Origin: Armatimonadota bacterium
GTDB lineage: Bacteria > Armatimonadota > Fimbriimonadia > Fimbriimonadales > Fimbriimonadaceae
Reading direction: 5' to 3'
Length of the DNA: 61,806 bases
Assembly: GCA_025360125.1 (NCBI GenBank)
Contig: JANYCU010000003.1
Coordinates: forward strand, 1 to 61,806
The translations under genes were made by a program, and so were the position numbers. The notes under the pieces were generated by a model that saw nothing but the letters and a program-made list of their open reading frames with translations, searched no databases and had not been told where the DNA came from. This document shows positions 23,884-32,874 of the stretch, in pieces (position 1 is the stretch's first letter; each line of letters begins with the position of its first letter).

Positions 23884-24932
23884 GAATCCCTCCTCGCAAA
23901 TTTTCCTTGGTGTTGCCCGGCCAGTTGTCCGCAGGCAGCGGCGATATCATGCCCTCTTTCGGTTCGCTCGGTGACGTTCATTCCGGCTTGTTCTAAGATT
24001 CGTCGGAAATGACGAACTCGGTCGCGGTCGGGACGTGCAAATCCATTTCCGGTATCGACCCAGTTAAATGGAATAAGGTTAATCACATTTGGCATGCCTT
24101 TGAGGAGAGGAATAAGGGCTTTTGCTTGCTCGGGCGTATCGGTCACGTCCTTGATGAGCAGGTATTCAAAGGTCACTTTTCGGCTCGTCGTGGTTTGATA
24201 ATCTCTCATGGCGCGAACGACTTCGCGTACAGGCCACTTTTGGTTGACGGGCATGAGGCGATCTCGCACTTCGTCAAAGGGAGAATGGAGGGAAAGGGCG
24301 AGGTGGATTGGGAGTCGCTCCTTGGCCAATTCTTTGATTTGCGGAACGAGGCCGACGGTCGAAACGGTGAGATGTCGATAGGATAGTCCGATGTCTTCAT
24401 GCAAGAATTTGAGCGCCTTAATTAGGTTCTTTAAATTCAAGAGCGGCTCTCCCATTCCCATAAAAACAACGTGGGAGATTCTTCGTTCCGTCAAACTTTG
24501 CAGCAAGAGATATTGGCCAACGATTTCACCCGCCGTAAGGTTTCGGTCAAAGCCTCCAAGTCCAGTAGCGCAGAATGTGCATCCCATCGGACAGCCGACC
24601 TGGCTTGAAATGCAACATGAGACCCGGTCTTTGTACGGCAGCAGGACACATTCGTATACTTGGTTATCGCCGTTGTGGACGAGGAGTTTTTCGACCCCAT
24701 CGACAGATTTTCGATGGGTCGCAATTTCTAGCGGTGAAATTTTATAGTTTTCGGCAAGCACTTCTCGAAAGTCCTTCGGCAAGTCTTGCATGTTGTTGAA
24801 GTCTGTTTCAGCGCGAGTGTAGATATGGTGTGCAAGTTGTTTACCTCGCATTTTCGCGTCTTTTCGGTCCGGGAACAGGGCGGCAAGCTCGACACTGTCG
24901 AGTCCGATGAGCGGCACCTTCGGTATTTCCAC
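23856..24932 (-). CDS. rlmN: 23S rRNA A2503 / tRNA A37 methyltransferase
   Basis: A 358-residue radical-SAM enzyme that methylates C2 of adenosine in 23S rRNA and some tRNAs. The iron-sulfur cluster motif is GCPMGCTFC (Cys114, Cys118, Cys121), followed by GLGGFDRNLTAGEIVGQ. Other conserved blocks are VVFMGMGEPLLN, the SAM-binding HLALSLHSP, and the catalytic Cys in HDIAAACGQL near the C-terminus. The start is GTG 24932, six bases after a TAAACT hexamer, so this is the probable promoter and first gene of the rlmN-lpt operon. Its stop overlaps the lptC frame. Confidence 0.96.
   Translation of the reverse strand: MEIPKVPLIGLDSVELAALFPDRKDAKMRGKQLAHHIYTRAETDFNNMQDLPKDFREVLAENYKISPLEIATHRKSVDGVEKLLVHNGDNQVYECVLLPYKDRVSCCISSQVGCPMGCTFCATGLGGFDRNLTAGEIVGQYLLLQSLTERRISHVVFMGMGEPLLNLKNLIKALKFLHEDIGLSYRHLTVSTVGLVPQIKELAKERLPIHLALSLHSPFDEVRDRLMPVNQKWPVREVVRAMRDYQTTTSRKVTFEYLLIKDVTDTPEQAKALIPLLKGMPNVINLIPFNWVDTGNGFARPDRDRVRHFRRILEQAGMNVTERTERGHDIAAACGQLAGQHQGKFARRDSSAQLPQRS
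23884..23896 (-). promoter_or_regulatory. Strong Shine-Dalgarno deciding lptC start
   Basis: GCGAGGAGGGATTC on the minus strand, within the last codons of rlmN, places AGGAGG five bases before an AUC codon. No such site precedes the ATG at 23859. Confidence 0.6.
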
Positions 24933-24938
24933 CCCCAG

Positions 24939-24944
24939 AGTTTA
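24939..24944 (-). promoter_or_regulatory. -10 hexamer of rlmN-lpt operon
   Basis: TAAACT on the minus strand lies 6 nt before the GTG at 24932; the implied transcript is leaderless and would carry the whole lpt operon. Confidence 0.45.
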
Positions 24945-25034
24945 CATGGATATTGCTAGGAAGCCGACAACTTGACCGCCTTTACCTAGCCAATGGACGG
25001 CACCTCGACAAAGCGATAGGCACTTTAACCCGAA

Positions 25035-26123
25035 CTATGCAGCTTGCTCGAACACCACTTCTTTCACACTGGTTAGCTTGAGTTCGCGTTTCGCAAGTCG
25101 TCGTTTGGCCATTTCGATGCTCGGCAATTCAATGCATTCGTACCCGAACCAAGCAAACAGCAGCGACAGAATTAATTGAGCAGGAATAACCACAATTGGC
25201 GACCAATTGTGAGGGACCACTGCCAGAGCAATCGGATGTAATAGATACAGTGAATAGCTGACTTTCCCAAGCCAAAGAATCCACTTTGGGAAAGTAAGAG
25301 ATCGAGCTTTGAGCATGAAAAGAAAGAACAAATAGCCTGTCGCGACACTCAGAATTGCGCAAAACTGAGTTGGCTGCAAGACATCCGTCAGAGATCGGGT
25401 CGCACTGTAGTTGACGATTGATGACCCGACAGTGACGCCAAGACACAGCACCATTACAGCTATCGCCTCACTCAGTTTGAACTTGCCCGTAAACCAGCGG
25501 AATAGTGCTAGGCCAGCGATAATTGACCCGAAGACCGCGGATGCTCCGGCGGGGAATCGGATATGAAATTGATAGGGAAACACGATCGAACTCACTCCAA
25601 TAGCGACCAGCAGCGAACCTGCAATGAGCCAAGTCCGGCCAAGAAATCCCTTTATGAAGGCGACCGAAATTGCGGAATACAATACCAGTTCAAGCCCCAA
25701 AGTCCAGGCAACGGGATTTATTTCTGGCACTTGGGCAAACCCTTGAAGCATCGATATATTGGCGATCCATACTTTCAGGCTTCCAAGATCAGTGCCATTG
25801 AGTGACGCAATGCCCGCTATTGGTAGCAAGCCAATGAAAAGTAAACTGAACCAGTAGGCTGGAAACAGGCGCATGAATCTGGCCCGCCAGAAAGCTTTCA
25901 AATCGCCATGCTGCTCCAGGCTTCGTGGAACAATGAATCCGCTGACTAGGAAAAAGGCAACCACTCCGAATCGACCAGGGCTCCATACGGTTGAGAAAAA
26001 TGATTCGATACCGGGCGATAGCGGCCAAAGAAAGTGTTGGAACACTACCGCGATTGCAGCAAGGCCGCGAATAGCATCAAGAAATTGCCATCGCGATACG
26101 ACTGGAGTTGTTGAGGTGCCCAC
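25035..26123 (-). CDS. Acyltransferase 3 (OafA/NodX-type) membrane protein
   Basis: A 362-residue integral membrane O-acyltransferase of the acyltransferase 3 family, which modifies surface sugars or lipids with small acyl groups. Typical features are the start WQFLDAIRGLAAIAVVFQHF (catalytic His in the first helix), FFLVSGFIVPRS in the next segment, the FMRLFPAYWFSLL loop, and about ten transmembrane helices to residue 335. The initiation codon is GTG 26123. It stands alone between rlmN and the protease gene; its substrate cannot be told. Confidence 0.9.
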   Translation of the reverse strand: MGTSTTPVVSRWQFLDAIRGLAAIAVVFQHFLWPLSPGIESFFSTVWSPGRFGVVAFFLVSGFIVPRSLEQHGDLKAFWRARFMRLFPAYWFSLLFIGLLPIAGIASLNGTDLGSLKVWIANISMLQGFAQVPEINPVAWTLGLELVLYSAISVAFIKGFLGRTWLIAGSLLVAIGVSSIVFPYQFHIRFPAGASAVFGSIIAGLALFRWFTGKFKLSEAIAVMVLCLGVTVGSSIVNYSATRSLTDVLQPTQFCAILSVATGYLFFLFMLKARSLTFPKWILWLGKVSYSLYLLHPIALAVVPHNWSPIVVIPAQLILSLLFAWFGYECIELPSIEMAKRRLAKRELKLTSVKEVVFEQAA

Positions 26124-26237
26124 CCATGGTTTTCATTCCACTTTTCGGACTAAAATCCCTACGAAATTATTGCCTAGGAACTTCTTTGGCAAGAAATCGT
26201 TATTACATGCACGATCTAATCGTACAGAAAAGAAACA

Positions 26238-27413
26238 ATGAAAAAAACTGGTTTTGTACTAACCCTGGCTGCATGCTTCGTCGGTGTCTTCGGAGCACTG
26301 CAGGCAGACAAGTGGCTTTCGGCGCATAACAAGCCGGACGACATCTTCGCCCAATCGACACCATCCAGCTACGGAAAAATTCGGCCGATCAACTCGGATC
26401 CTCTTCCCGCTCCTGCCTTTGACTTTCGCGATGCGGCTAAAAAGGCAATGCCAAGTGTGGTCTCGGTCGACCGATATGACAAGATGCGAGGCTTTATGGA
26501 GTCTCAGGCAACTGAACGAGAAACGGGCACTGGCTCGGGTGTGATCGTCAGCGCCGACGGTATTGTTGTCACTAACAACCACGTCGTCAAAGCGATGACC
26601 AATCGACGCGGTCAAGCTGGCGAGCCTCCTCGGATAGTTGTCCGACTTTATGACGGACAAAAAGTTGATGCCAAAATTCTCGGCACCGACGAGCGGTCTG
26701 ACCTCGCGGTACTCAAAATCGAAGCCAAAAACCTTCGACCAATTGAACTCGGAACAAGCAGTACGCTTGAAGTTGGGGAGTGGGTCATGGCCGTCGGTAA
26801 CCCGCTCGGTTTTGACAATACCGTCAGTGTTGGCGTTGTCAGTTCCACCAAGCGCAACCTTCCGGTCGGAGACCAGGGTCTCGTCGAAGGAATCCAAACC
26901 GACGCGGCGATCAACCCAGGAAACTCGGGCGGTGCGCTTTGCAATGCCCAGGGTCAATTGATCGGGATTAACAGTGCGATCGCTTCGGGAACGGGTGAAT
27001 CGGTTGGAATCGGATTCGCGATTCCGGTTGATCGCGCCAAGAAGGTTGTCAACGACATCGTTAAGTTTGGCCATGCCAAGTATCCCGTTCTCGGGATTAG
27101 TTACGACGGTCGGCTTGTTGGACACTTCGATGACCCCGATTATCGAGCCTATGTCGGCAACATCATCAAGCGAACTGACTTCCCAACGACTGGCTTACTG
27201 GTCGGTGAAGTGAGTGGTGGAGCAACTGGATCCGGAATCTCGAAGGACGATTTCGTTCTTGAAGTCGAAGGACAAAAGATCGAAACGACCTTTGACCTCA
27301 ACAAGGTGCTTTTACCCAAGAAGGTAGGAGACAAGGTTAAGGTCAAGTACTGGCACGCTGGGCAGACCAAGGAAACTTCGATTTCCTTGGCTGAATCGCA
27401 AACAAACATCTAA
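26238..27413 (+). CDS. HtrA/DegP-type serine protease
   Basis: A 391-residue exported trypsin-like S1C protease with one PDZ domain, expected in envelope protein quality control. An N-terminal signal or anchor segment (about 1-22) precedes the catalytic domain, with His115 (TNNHVV), Asp155 (RSDLAVLK) and Ser230 (NPGNSGGAL). The PDZ domain runs from about 275 to 385 (GLLVGEVSGGATGSGISKDDFVLEVEG). A Rho-independent terminator (27470-27512) follows. No partner two-component system is adjacent. Confidence 0.94.
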   Translation: MKKTGFVLTLAACFVGVFGALQADKWLSAHNKPDDIFAQSTPSSYGKIRPINSDPLPAPAFDFRDAAKKAMPSVVSVDRYDKMRGFMESQATERETGTGSGVIVSADGIVVTNNHVVKAMTNRRGQAGEPPRIVVRLYDGQKVDAKILGTDERSDLAVLKIEAKNLRPIELGTSSTLEVGEWVMAVGNPLGFDNTVSVGVVSSTKRNLPVGDQGLVEGIQTDAAINPGNSGGALCNAQGQLIGINSAIASGTGESVGIGFAIPVDRAKKVVNDIVKFGHAKYPVLGISYDGRLVGHFDDPDYRAYVGNIIKRTDFPTTGLLVGEVSGGATGSGISKDDFVLEVEGQKIETTFDLNKVLLPKKVGDKVKVKYWHAGQTKETSISLAESQTNI

Positions 27414-27469
27414 ATTTAACTAAGTTTAGAGTGCGGACCGACGCAAATAAGCGTCATAAAATATGGAAG

Positions 27470-27512
27470 AAGCTCCTCAACCGAAACCAATCGACTGAGG
27501 AGCTTTTCTCTT
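27470..27512 (+). terminator. Rho-independent terminator after HtrA gene
   Basis: AAGCTCCTCA (27470-27479) pairs with TGAGGAGCTT (27496-27505), followed by TTTCTCTTT. It lies inside the upstream extension of the next reading frame and therefore supports the later start of that gene. Confidence 0.85.
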
Positions 27513-27526
27513 TATCGTTGAATAAT

Positions 27527-29143
27527 ATGGCTCGCTATTCTGATGGAATCGCTGAATTTTTAAACGTCCTTCCCGGTATTGTCCGCCAACGAATTGAAGA
27601 TGTTGGCACTGCAGGTTTGATTGAAGTCGTGCTCGACTACGGACGACCTGCTGAAGTTCGCTACAACGACCACGTTGAACGGTACACCGATGTTGTGGTG
27701 ACGGAGCTTGACATTGACTTTGTCAGCAAATCTCTTGGTGAATTTGGAACCGACAACCGAGCAGGCATCGAACGGACTTTGCATCGCATTTCGGCGATTC
27801 GGAACCGACACCACAAAATTGTCGGACTCACTTGCCGAGTTGGTCGCGCAATGGAAGGGACCATCGACATCATTGACGACATAGTGCGGTCTGGCCAATC
27901 CATTTTGATCCTTGGCAAGCCAGGCGTTGGCAAAACAACTAAGTTGCGAGAAGTTGCGCGAGTGCTGGCCGACGAGGTCAAGAAACGAGTCGTCATCGTT
28001 GATACCTCCAACGAAATTGCGGGCGATGGCGACGTCCCCCACCCTGGAATTGGCTTTGCCCGTCGCATGCAGGTGCGAATCGCCGCCGAGCAGCACAACG
28101 TGATGATCGAAGCGGTTGAAAACCACATGCCCGAAGTCATCATCATTGATGAAATCGGTAACGAAGCCGAGGCGATGGCGGTTCGGACGATTGCCGAACG
28201 GGGTGTCCAACTGATTGGTACCGCCCACGGCCAGACCCTCGAGAACCTCATGCTCAACCCATCGCTTGCGGACCTGATCGGCGGAATCCAAGCAGTCACG
28301 CTTTCGGATGCCGAGGCCCAGCGCCGGGGGACTCAAAAAACGGTTCTCGAGCGTAAGTCGCCACCTACGTTTGACGTTGTCGTCGAGTTGTTGGATTACG
28401 ACCGGCTTGCGGTTCATCACAACGTGCAAAAGACGGTTGATATGATCCTTCGTGGCGTTCCACCGAGGCCCGAAATTCGCGTCCGAACGGATGTAGGTAA
28501 GGTCGAAGTTGTTCAAGAAGAGCAAACTGCCGATCTGCCAGATCCGGCCTTTAACCAGCGCTTCCCATCGCTGGCCAGAAATGGAAAGCGGCGAGATGAT
28601 GGAGACAGCGGTAAGCCTATCGAGCCGAAGCCAGCAGTTCCGACTTCTGGGCCAGATTCGACGGGAATGGTTCGAATTTTCCCTTATGGCATCGCTCGGA
28701 CGCGGCTCGAACGAGCGATCCGCGAGAAAAAAGTCGGCGCTATGGTCACTGCCGACATTGAAAGCGCGGACGCGGTGATGGCCATTCGCTCAACATATCA
28801 AAGTAAGCCAAGAAAGATTCGCGAGTTGGCAGGAAAGAATGTTAAGACGATCGTTGTCCGGTCGAACACTTTTGCGAATATTGCCTCTGCTTTGGATGAT
28901 CTGGTGAAAGGCAACGTTGAGACCGTATCGACCTCATCGCGTATGGATGAGAAAGCCTTTGCTGAAGTCCAAGCGGGAATTGAAACGGTGTTGCAAAGCG
29001 GAAAGCCGTTTGAGCTGAGTCCTCAGTCGCCTTCGATTCGAAAGGCGCAATTTCAGTTGATTGAAGCTCGGCGATTGGCGAGTGAGGCGATCGGCGAGGA
29101 TCCGAACCGCAGGGTCCGGATCTTGCCGACACGGATGAGCTAG
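27527..29143 (+). CDS. SpoIIIAA/Ycf45-like AAA ATPase with R3H-like end
   Basis: A 538-residue protein (from ATG 27527) of the Ycf45 family, related to sporulation ATPase SpoIIIAA and found in non-sporulating bacteria and plastids. Residues about 1-110 form the N-terminal domain. The ATPase has Walker A GKPGVGKTT (130-138), VVIVDTSNEIAGDGDVPHPGIG, Walker B VIIIDEIGNEAEA and the sensor IGTAHGQTLENL. The C-terminal part (PYGIARTRLERAI ... SIRKAQFQLIEARRLA ... EDPNRRVRILP) matches the putative nucleic-acid-binding R3H-type end of Ycf45. A GTG at 27431 would add 32 residues but lies before a terminator hairpin, so I reject it. Cellular role unknown. Confidence 0.88.
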   Translation: MARYSDGIAEFLNVLPGIVRQRIEDVGTAGLIEVVLDYGRPAEVRYNDHVERYTDVVVTELDIDFVSKSLGEFGTDNRAGIERTLHRISAIRNRHHKIVGLTCRVGRAMEGTIDIIDDIVRSGQSILILGKPGVGKTTKLREVARVLADEVKKRVVIVDTSNEIAGDGDVPHPGIGFARRMQVRIAAEQHNVMIEAVENHMPEVIIIDEIGNEAEAMAVRTIAERGVQLIGTAHGQTLENLMLNPSLADLIGGIQAVTLSDAEAQRRGTQKTVLERKSPPTFDVVVELLDYDRLAVHHNVQKTVDMILRGVPPRPEIRVRTDVGKVEVVQEEQTADLPDPAFNQRFPSLARNGKRRDDGDSGKPIEPKPAVPTSGPDSTGMVRIFPYGIARTRLERAIREKKVGAMVTADIESADAVMAIRSTYQSKPRKIRELAGKNVKTIVVRSNTFANIASALDDLVKGNVETVSTSSRMDEKAFAEVQAGIETVLQSGKPFELSPQSPSIRKAQFQLIEARRLASEAIGEDPNRRVRILPTRMS

Positions 29144-29151
29144 AGAGTCCC

Positions 29152-29193
29152 CAGTCATCAGTCGATGGTCGTCAGACTCGTGACTGATGACTG
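29152..29193. terminator. Inverted repeat between convergent genes
   Basis: CAGTCATCAGTC (29152-29163) pairs perfectly with GACTGATGACTG (29182-29193) across an 18-base loop, between a plus-strand and a minus-strand gene end. There is no long T run, so terminator function is plausible rather than clear. Confidence 0.5.
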
Positions 29194-29208
29194 TTGGCTG
29201 ATGACTAT

Positions 29209-29643
29209 TTACAGCTTCAGATCGATGATGCCAGTGATGCCGACTTCATCGACGGCTTTGATGTCTTTTTCGATCGTATCCGAATCGATTGGGATCATCG
29301 CTCGGATTTTGATCTCCTTGCCGAAGAGGTCTTGATCGAGTTGGGCAACCGCCTTAACCTTTTCAACCTGTTGGCGTGGACCGCAGACTTGCACCATTCC
29401 AATTGCCTGTCGGCTGCTGATGCCGCCGCTAATAATTGGAACCACCTTCGTCATGAGCGACGACTTCGCATCGCGCTTCTCCAACTTATTCAGGGCTTTG
29501 TTGATGTCGCCGCCAAATCGCTTGACCACTTCTCTGATGCCAAGAAGCTTGATGACTTGGGCGACCTGAGGAGCCGCGAATGGTGCCATCAACGCGACAA
29601 GCAGGATTGGAGCTACGATTTTAGTTGTACGAGAAAATCTCAT
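29209..29643 (-). CDS. Small exported protein of unknown function
   Basis: A 144-residue protein with a signal peptide (MRFSRTTKIVAPILLVALMAPFAAPQ; cleavage probably after AFA or APQ). The mature 118 residues mix helices (VAQVIKLLGIREVVKRFGGDINKALNKLEK) with a C-terminal segment EIKIRAMIPIDSDTIEKDIKAVDEVGITGIIDLKL. I do not recognise the family. It lies 57 bases past the end of uvrC on the same strand and could share its transcript. Confidence 0.6.
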   Translation of the reverse strand: MRFSRTTKIVAPILLVALMAPFAAPQVAQVIKLLGIREVVKRFGGDINKALNKLEKRDAKSSLMTKVVPIISGGISSRQAIGMVQVCGPRQQVEKVKAVAQLDQDLFGKEIKIRAMIPIDSDTIEKDIKAVDEVGITGIIDLKL

Positions 29644-29699
29644 ACATTCATGATACGGGATAAATAGCGTCTAGCTATCAGCTTCAAGCTGCAAGCCTT

Positions 29700-31562
29700 T
29701 TAACCCTCGTTCAAATACTCTTTCACTTTGCTGGCTAATTGCTGAGTCATGGTTGGAACCGAGGCGATTTCTTCGGCGGTTGCCTTTCGGATGGCGTCTA
29801 TCGAGCCAAACGTTCGAAGCAGCATCCGTCGGCGACGCGGGCCAACGCCCGGCACTTCATCGAGCACCGAACCATTGAGACGCTTGTCACGAATCTTTCG
29901 GTGGAAAGTCAATGCGAAACGATGAGCCTCATCCCGCAGCTTTCTGAGGAGCATGAGGCCGGGGTCGGTCATTGGCAAGACGACTTCGCGATAGGAATAG
30001 CTACCGTCGAGATTCTTGTGGGTTGGTGTGAAGATCAGCTCTTGTTTTTTGGCGAGGCCGATCATTGGCACGGTCAGCCCTAAATCGTCCCTGGCTTTGA
30101 GGGCTGCACTTAGTTGTCCTTTGCCACCATCAATCATGATGAGGTCGGGCAAATTGATGAATTTCTCATTGCCATCCAAATAATTTCTGAGCCGACGCAT
30201 GATGACTTCGTTCATCATCGCAAAGTCGTTAGGAGTCTCCTGTAGGAATTTGATTTTGAATCTTCGATACTCGGCCTTTGAAGCGGAGCCGTTTTCGGTA
30301 ACGACCATCGAGCCGACCGGGGCAGTGCCCTGAATATTGGAAATGTCATATCCTTCGATTCGTAGGGGCAAAGTTGGGAGTTGAAGTTCTTCATAGAGTT
30401 GCTGCATCGCAGCGGCGGCCCAATCCTCGTTCACCTCAACTTCTTGGCGGAAGGCAGTTAAGGCGAGTTCGGCATTCGTTGCTGCCATTTCCACCATTCG
30501 AAGCTTCTCGCCACCCGCTGGGACCTCGATGGTGACTGCGGAGCCTTTTTTCTGCCTCAGCCACGCCTGAACGATGTTGATTTCTTCAATTTCGACGGGT
30601 AACAATATCTCGCGGGGAACCTCGGGAGCACTCGCGTAATACTGCTTGACGAATTCCTGGACTGCCACTCCTGGTGCCGCATCAGTGGCACCGTCCAAAA
30701 TGTATTGATGTTGGCCGATGAGCTTTCCGTTACGGATATAGAGCATCTGAATTGCGGCTCCTCTTTCGTCTTTCACCACCGCGATAACATCTTGGTCGAC
30801 TTGGTCGGAAGAGAGCACTTTTTGACGCTGCAACGTGTGATCAATGGCATTCAATTGATCGCGAATATAGGCGGCTTTTTCGAAGTCCAGTATTTCCGCA
30901 GCGGCTTCCATTTCGGTTTTTAGTGACGTTACAAGCGAGTCTTCCCGTCCTTTAAGGACATGGCCGACCTGCTCGATGACTTTGTCGTATTCAGCCTTCT
31001 TTGCGAGCCCCGCGCACGGAGCCAGACAACGCCCGAGATGGTAGTACAGGCAGGGTCGTTGTTCGTTCCTGCCGCTCCAACTTTTGCCGCACGGGATGAG
31101 CGGAAAGACCTTGTGGAGGAGTTGAAGCATGTCTCGGACGGCGTATGAGCTTGAGTAAGGGCCGAAGTATTGGGCACCGTCTTTTCGCAACTGCCTCGTG
31201 AAGAGTACGCGAGGAAAGGCTTCTTTGGTGATGGTGATGTACGGATACGACTTGTCATCTCTCAGCCGAACGTTATAGGGCGGTCGATGCTGCTTGATGA
31301 GGTTGCATTCGAGGACCAATGCTTCGAGTTCAGAGTCAACGACAATCCATTCGATATCGTGAATCTTGCTGACCATTCGTTCGATTCGAATTCCGTGTTT
31401 GGTTGAAGTTTGAAAGTAGCTACGGACTCGATTTCGCAGCACAATGGCTTTGCCGACGTACAACACTTCACCTTTTTCGTTCGTGTAGATGTAACAGCCC
31501 GGAGACTTTGGAACCTTTTTGAGCTTTTCAACTACCGTATCCGGTACGTTTCGAATAGGCAT
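29700..31562 (-). CDS. uvrC: Excinuclease ABC subunit C
   Basis: The 620-residue nuclease makes both incisions in UvrABC nucleotide excision repair. The N-terminal GIY-YIG domain is SPGCYIYTNEKGEVLYVGKA (about 19-38). A UVR motif around 205-240 (AAEILDFEKAAYIRDQLNAI) binds UvrB. The C-terminal RNase H-like endonuclease contains DLIMIDGGKGQLSAA, and a helix-hairpin-helix VPGVGPRRRRMLL lies near the end; length is standard. The gene begins 20 bases after the pfkB-type kinase gene, suggesting one transcript. Confidence 0.97.
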   Translation of the reverse strand: MPIRNVPDTVVEKLKKVPKSPGCYIYTNEKGEVLYVGKAIVLRNRVRSYFQTSTKHGIRIERMVSKIHDIEWIVVDSELEALVLECNLIKQHRPPYNVRLRDDKSYPYITITKEAFPRVLFTRQLRKDGAQYFGPYSSSYAVRDMLQLLHKVFPLIPCGKSWSGRNEQRPCLYYHLGRCLAPCAGLAKKAEYDKVIEQVGHVLKGREDSLVTSLKTEMEAAAEILDFEKAAYIRDQLNAIDHTLQRQKVLSSDQVDQDVIAVVKDERGAAIQMLYIRNGKLIGQHQYILDGATDAAPGVAVQEFVKQYYASAPEVPREILLPVEIEEINIVQAWLRQKKGSAVTIEVPAGGEKLRMVEMAATNAELALTAFRQEVEVNEDWAAAAMQQLYEELQLPTLPLRIEGYDISNIQGTAPVGSMVVTENGSASKAEYRRFKIKFLQETPNDFAMMNEVIMRRLRNYLDGNEKFINLPDLIMIDGGKGQLSAALKARDDLGLTVPMIGLAKKQELIFTPTHKNLDGSYSYREVVLPMTDPGLMLLRKLRDEAHRFALTFHRKIRDKRLNGSVLDEVPGVGPRRRRMLLRTFGSIDAIRKATAEEIASVPTMTQQLASKVKEYLNEG

Positions 31563-31582
31563 CTGTCTACTAGTCTAACCGA

Positions 31583-32488
31583 TTAAATGTCATATGCTTG
31601 CGCAATTTCTGGGTTGGCTTTTATCCAATTATTTACTTCGGCGACACTTGGGACATTTTCGGTCGCCCCTAAGTTTGCAACCTTGAGGGCAGCGGCGGCG
31701 GCCCCAAATCGCAACGCATGATTTAGTGACATATTTTGAATCAGGCCATAGAGGGTTCCCGCCCGAAAAGCATCACCAGCACCAGTTGAATCGATGACGA
31801 CCATTGCAGGGAATGAAGGGAAGTAGCGAGGATCATCGCCTGGTTCAACGACGTAAAGGCCAAGGCTTCCGTCAGTCAGAATCGTGGTGCAGTTGTGTTT
31901 TGCCGTCCAATCAGAGGCCCACTTCATGTTCAATTCGCGATTGCCACGCTCTCCGACCGAATCGGTTCCGAACTGACAAACGGCCCCCCGAGGAATGATT
32001 TCGTTGTCCCGAGAAAAATCCATGAGGTACAGCTTCATTTTCTTGGTATGCGCCATTTTCGCGGCGAGTCGGCTCGCGTTAGGAATATTGGGGTCCGCCG
32101 TAAACCAATGGCCCGCTTTAAAGGGAAGGGCATCGAACGGTGTGTGGTTGGCTTCTTCGTGGAAGCCGTAACCGAACATCGTTCGGTCACCATCGGCGGT
32201 CACGTAAACATCACAAACTGGCGTGGTTCCGGTTTTTTGTAGCAGGTGTACATCCAGACCCTTTTCGAGCAACTTCATTCGAAGCATTTCGCCGTCGTAG
32301 CCCGAACCTAGCGCGTTTCCAGCTAAAACGACTTCTTGGCGCCACATGGTGAGATAGCAGGCCGTATTCGCTCCCTCACCACCGAGAAGCTCGGTTTGAT
32401 CTTCGACAGCACAATAGCCCCCTTTCTTTGGGAGGCTACCTATTCGCCGTATGCAGTCGATGCAAATAGTGCCAAAGACCAAAACCAC
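31583..32488 (-). CDS. PfkB-family sugar kinase
   Basis: A 301-residue ribokinase-like (PfkB) kinase that phosphorylates a sugar or nucleoside; the substrate cannot be told. The family motifs are GGEGANTA (36-43) for substrate binding and DSTGAGDAFRAG (233-244) with the catalytic Asp239. It starts at GTG 32488, six bases after a TAAATT hexamer, so the transcript is probably leaderless and continues into uvrC. Confidence 0.9.
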   Translation of the reverse strand: MVLVFGTICIDCIRRIGSLPKKGGYCAVEDQTELLGGEGANTACYLTMWRQEVVLAGNALGSGYDGEMLRMKLLEKGLDVHLLQKTGTTPVCDVYVTADGDRTMFGYGFHEEANHTPFDALPFKAGHWFTADPNIPNASRLAAKMAHTKKMKLYLMDFSRDNEIIPRGAVCQFGTDSVGERGNRELNMKWASDWTAKHNCTTILTDGSLGLYVVEPGDDPRYFPSFPAMVVIDSTGAGDAFRAGTLYGLIQNMSLNHALRFGAAAAALKVANLGATENVPSVAEVNNWIKANPEIAQAYDI

Positions 32489-32494
32489 CGAGCT

Positions 32495-32500
32495 AATTTA
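32495..32500 (-). promoter_or_regulatory. -10 hexamer, leaderless start
   Basis: TAAATT on the minus strand lies 6 nt before the GTG at 32488 of the kinase gene. Confidence 0.4.
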
Positions 32501-32514
32501 CCGCTTTGAGTACG

Positions 32515-32862
32515 ATGGACGTAATGGTATGGGTCTTAGGAATCGTTTTTCTTACGTTTGTCATAGGGTTAGCCGCCTGGTTATTTCGCCAATCAGAGGC
32601 GAATCGAAAGGTTTTGACTGGGATTCCGAGAGGACGGCGAGTATTTTTCGCTGTAGTCGCTTGTCTCTTATCTTTCGCATCAGCCTATGGTGCGTTGGTG
32701 GCGGCATCTACAATTACAAACTGGAATAACCCTTCGATTTTGGGTTCTCTTGGTGTACTTTGCTGTATGCTCGGATTTGTCGGTCTGCAGGTTGCATCCA
32801 TGCTTTGTTTGGTTTCGGTCGCGATTGGATCAGAAACCCCGGACGATTCAAAGCGTTCATAA
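32515..32862 (+). CDS. Small three-helix membrane protein
   Basis: A 115-residue protein with three hydrophobic segments (about 4-22, 42-65 and 75-102) and short polar ends; no family recognised. ATG 32515 is preferred over an in-frame TTG nine bases earlier. It is divergent from the sugar kinase, and the next gene starts 12 bases after its stop. Confidence 0.5.
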   Translation: MDVMVWVLGIVFLTFVIGLAAWLFRQSEANRKVLTGIPRGRRVFFAVVACLLSFASAYGALVAASTITNWNNPSILGSLGVLCCMLGFVGLQVASMLCLVSVAIGSETPDDSKRS

Positions 32863-32874
32863 TCTAGGGATATC

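Noticed and set aside
26259-27125. Long antisense frame inside the HtrA gene
   Set aside because: It is a shadow of a strongly conserved protease; the antisense translation is rich in Arg, Asp and Val with no recognisable fold.
27431-27526. Upstream GTG start for the SpoIIIAA/Ycf45-like ATPase
   Set aside because: A Rho-independent terminator hairpin with T run occupies 27470-27512, so this DNA is more likely the 3' end of the protease transcript.
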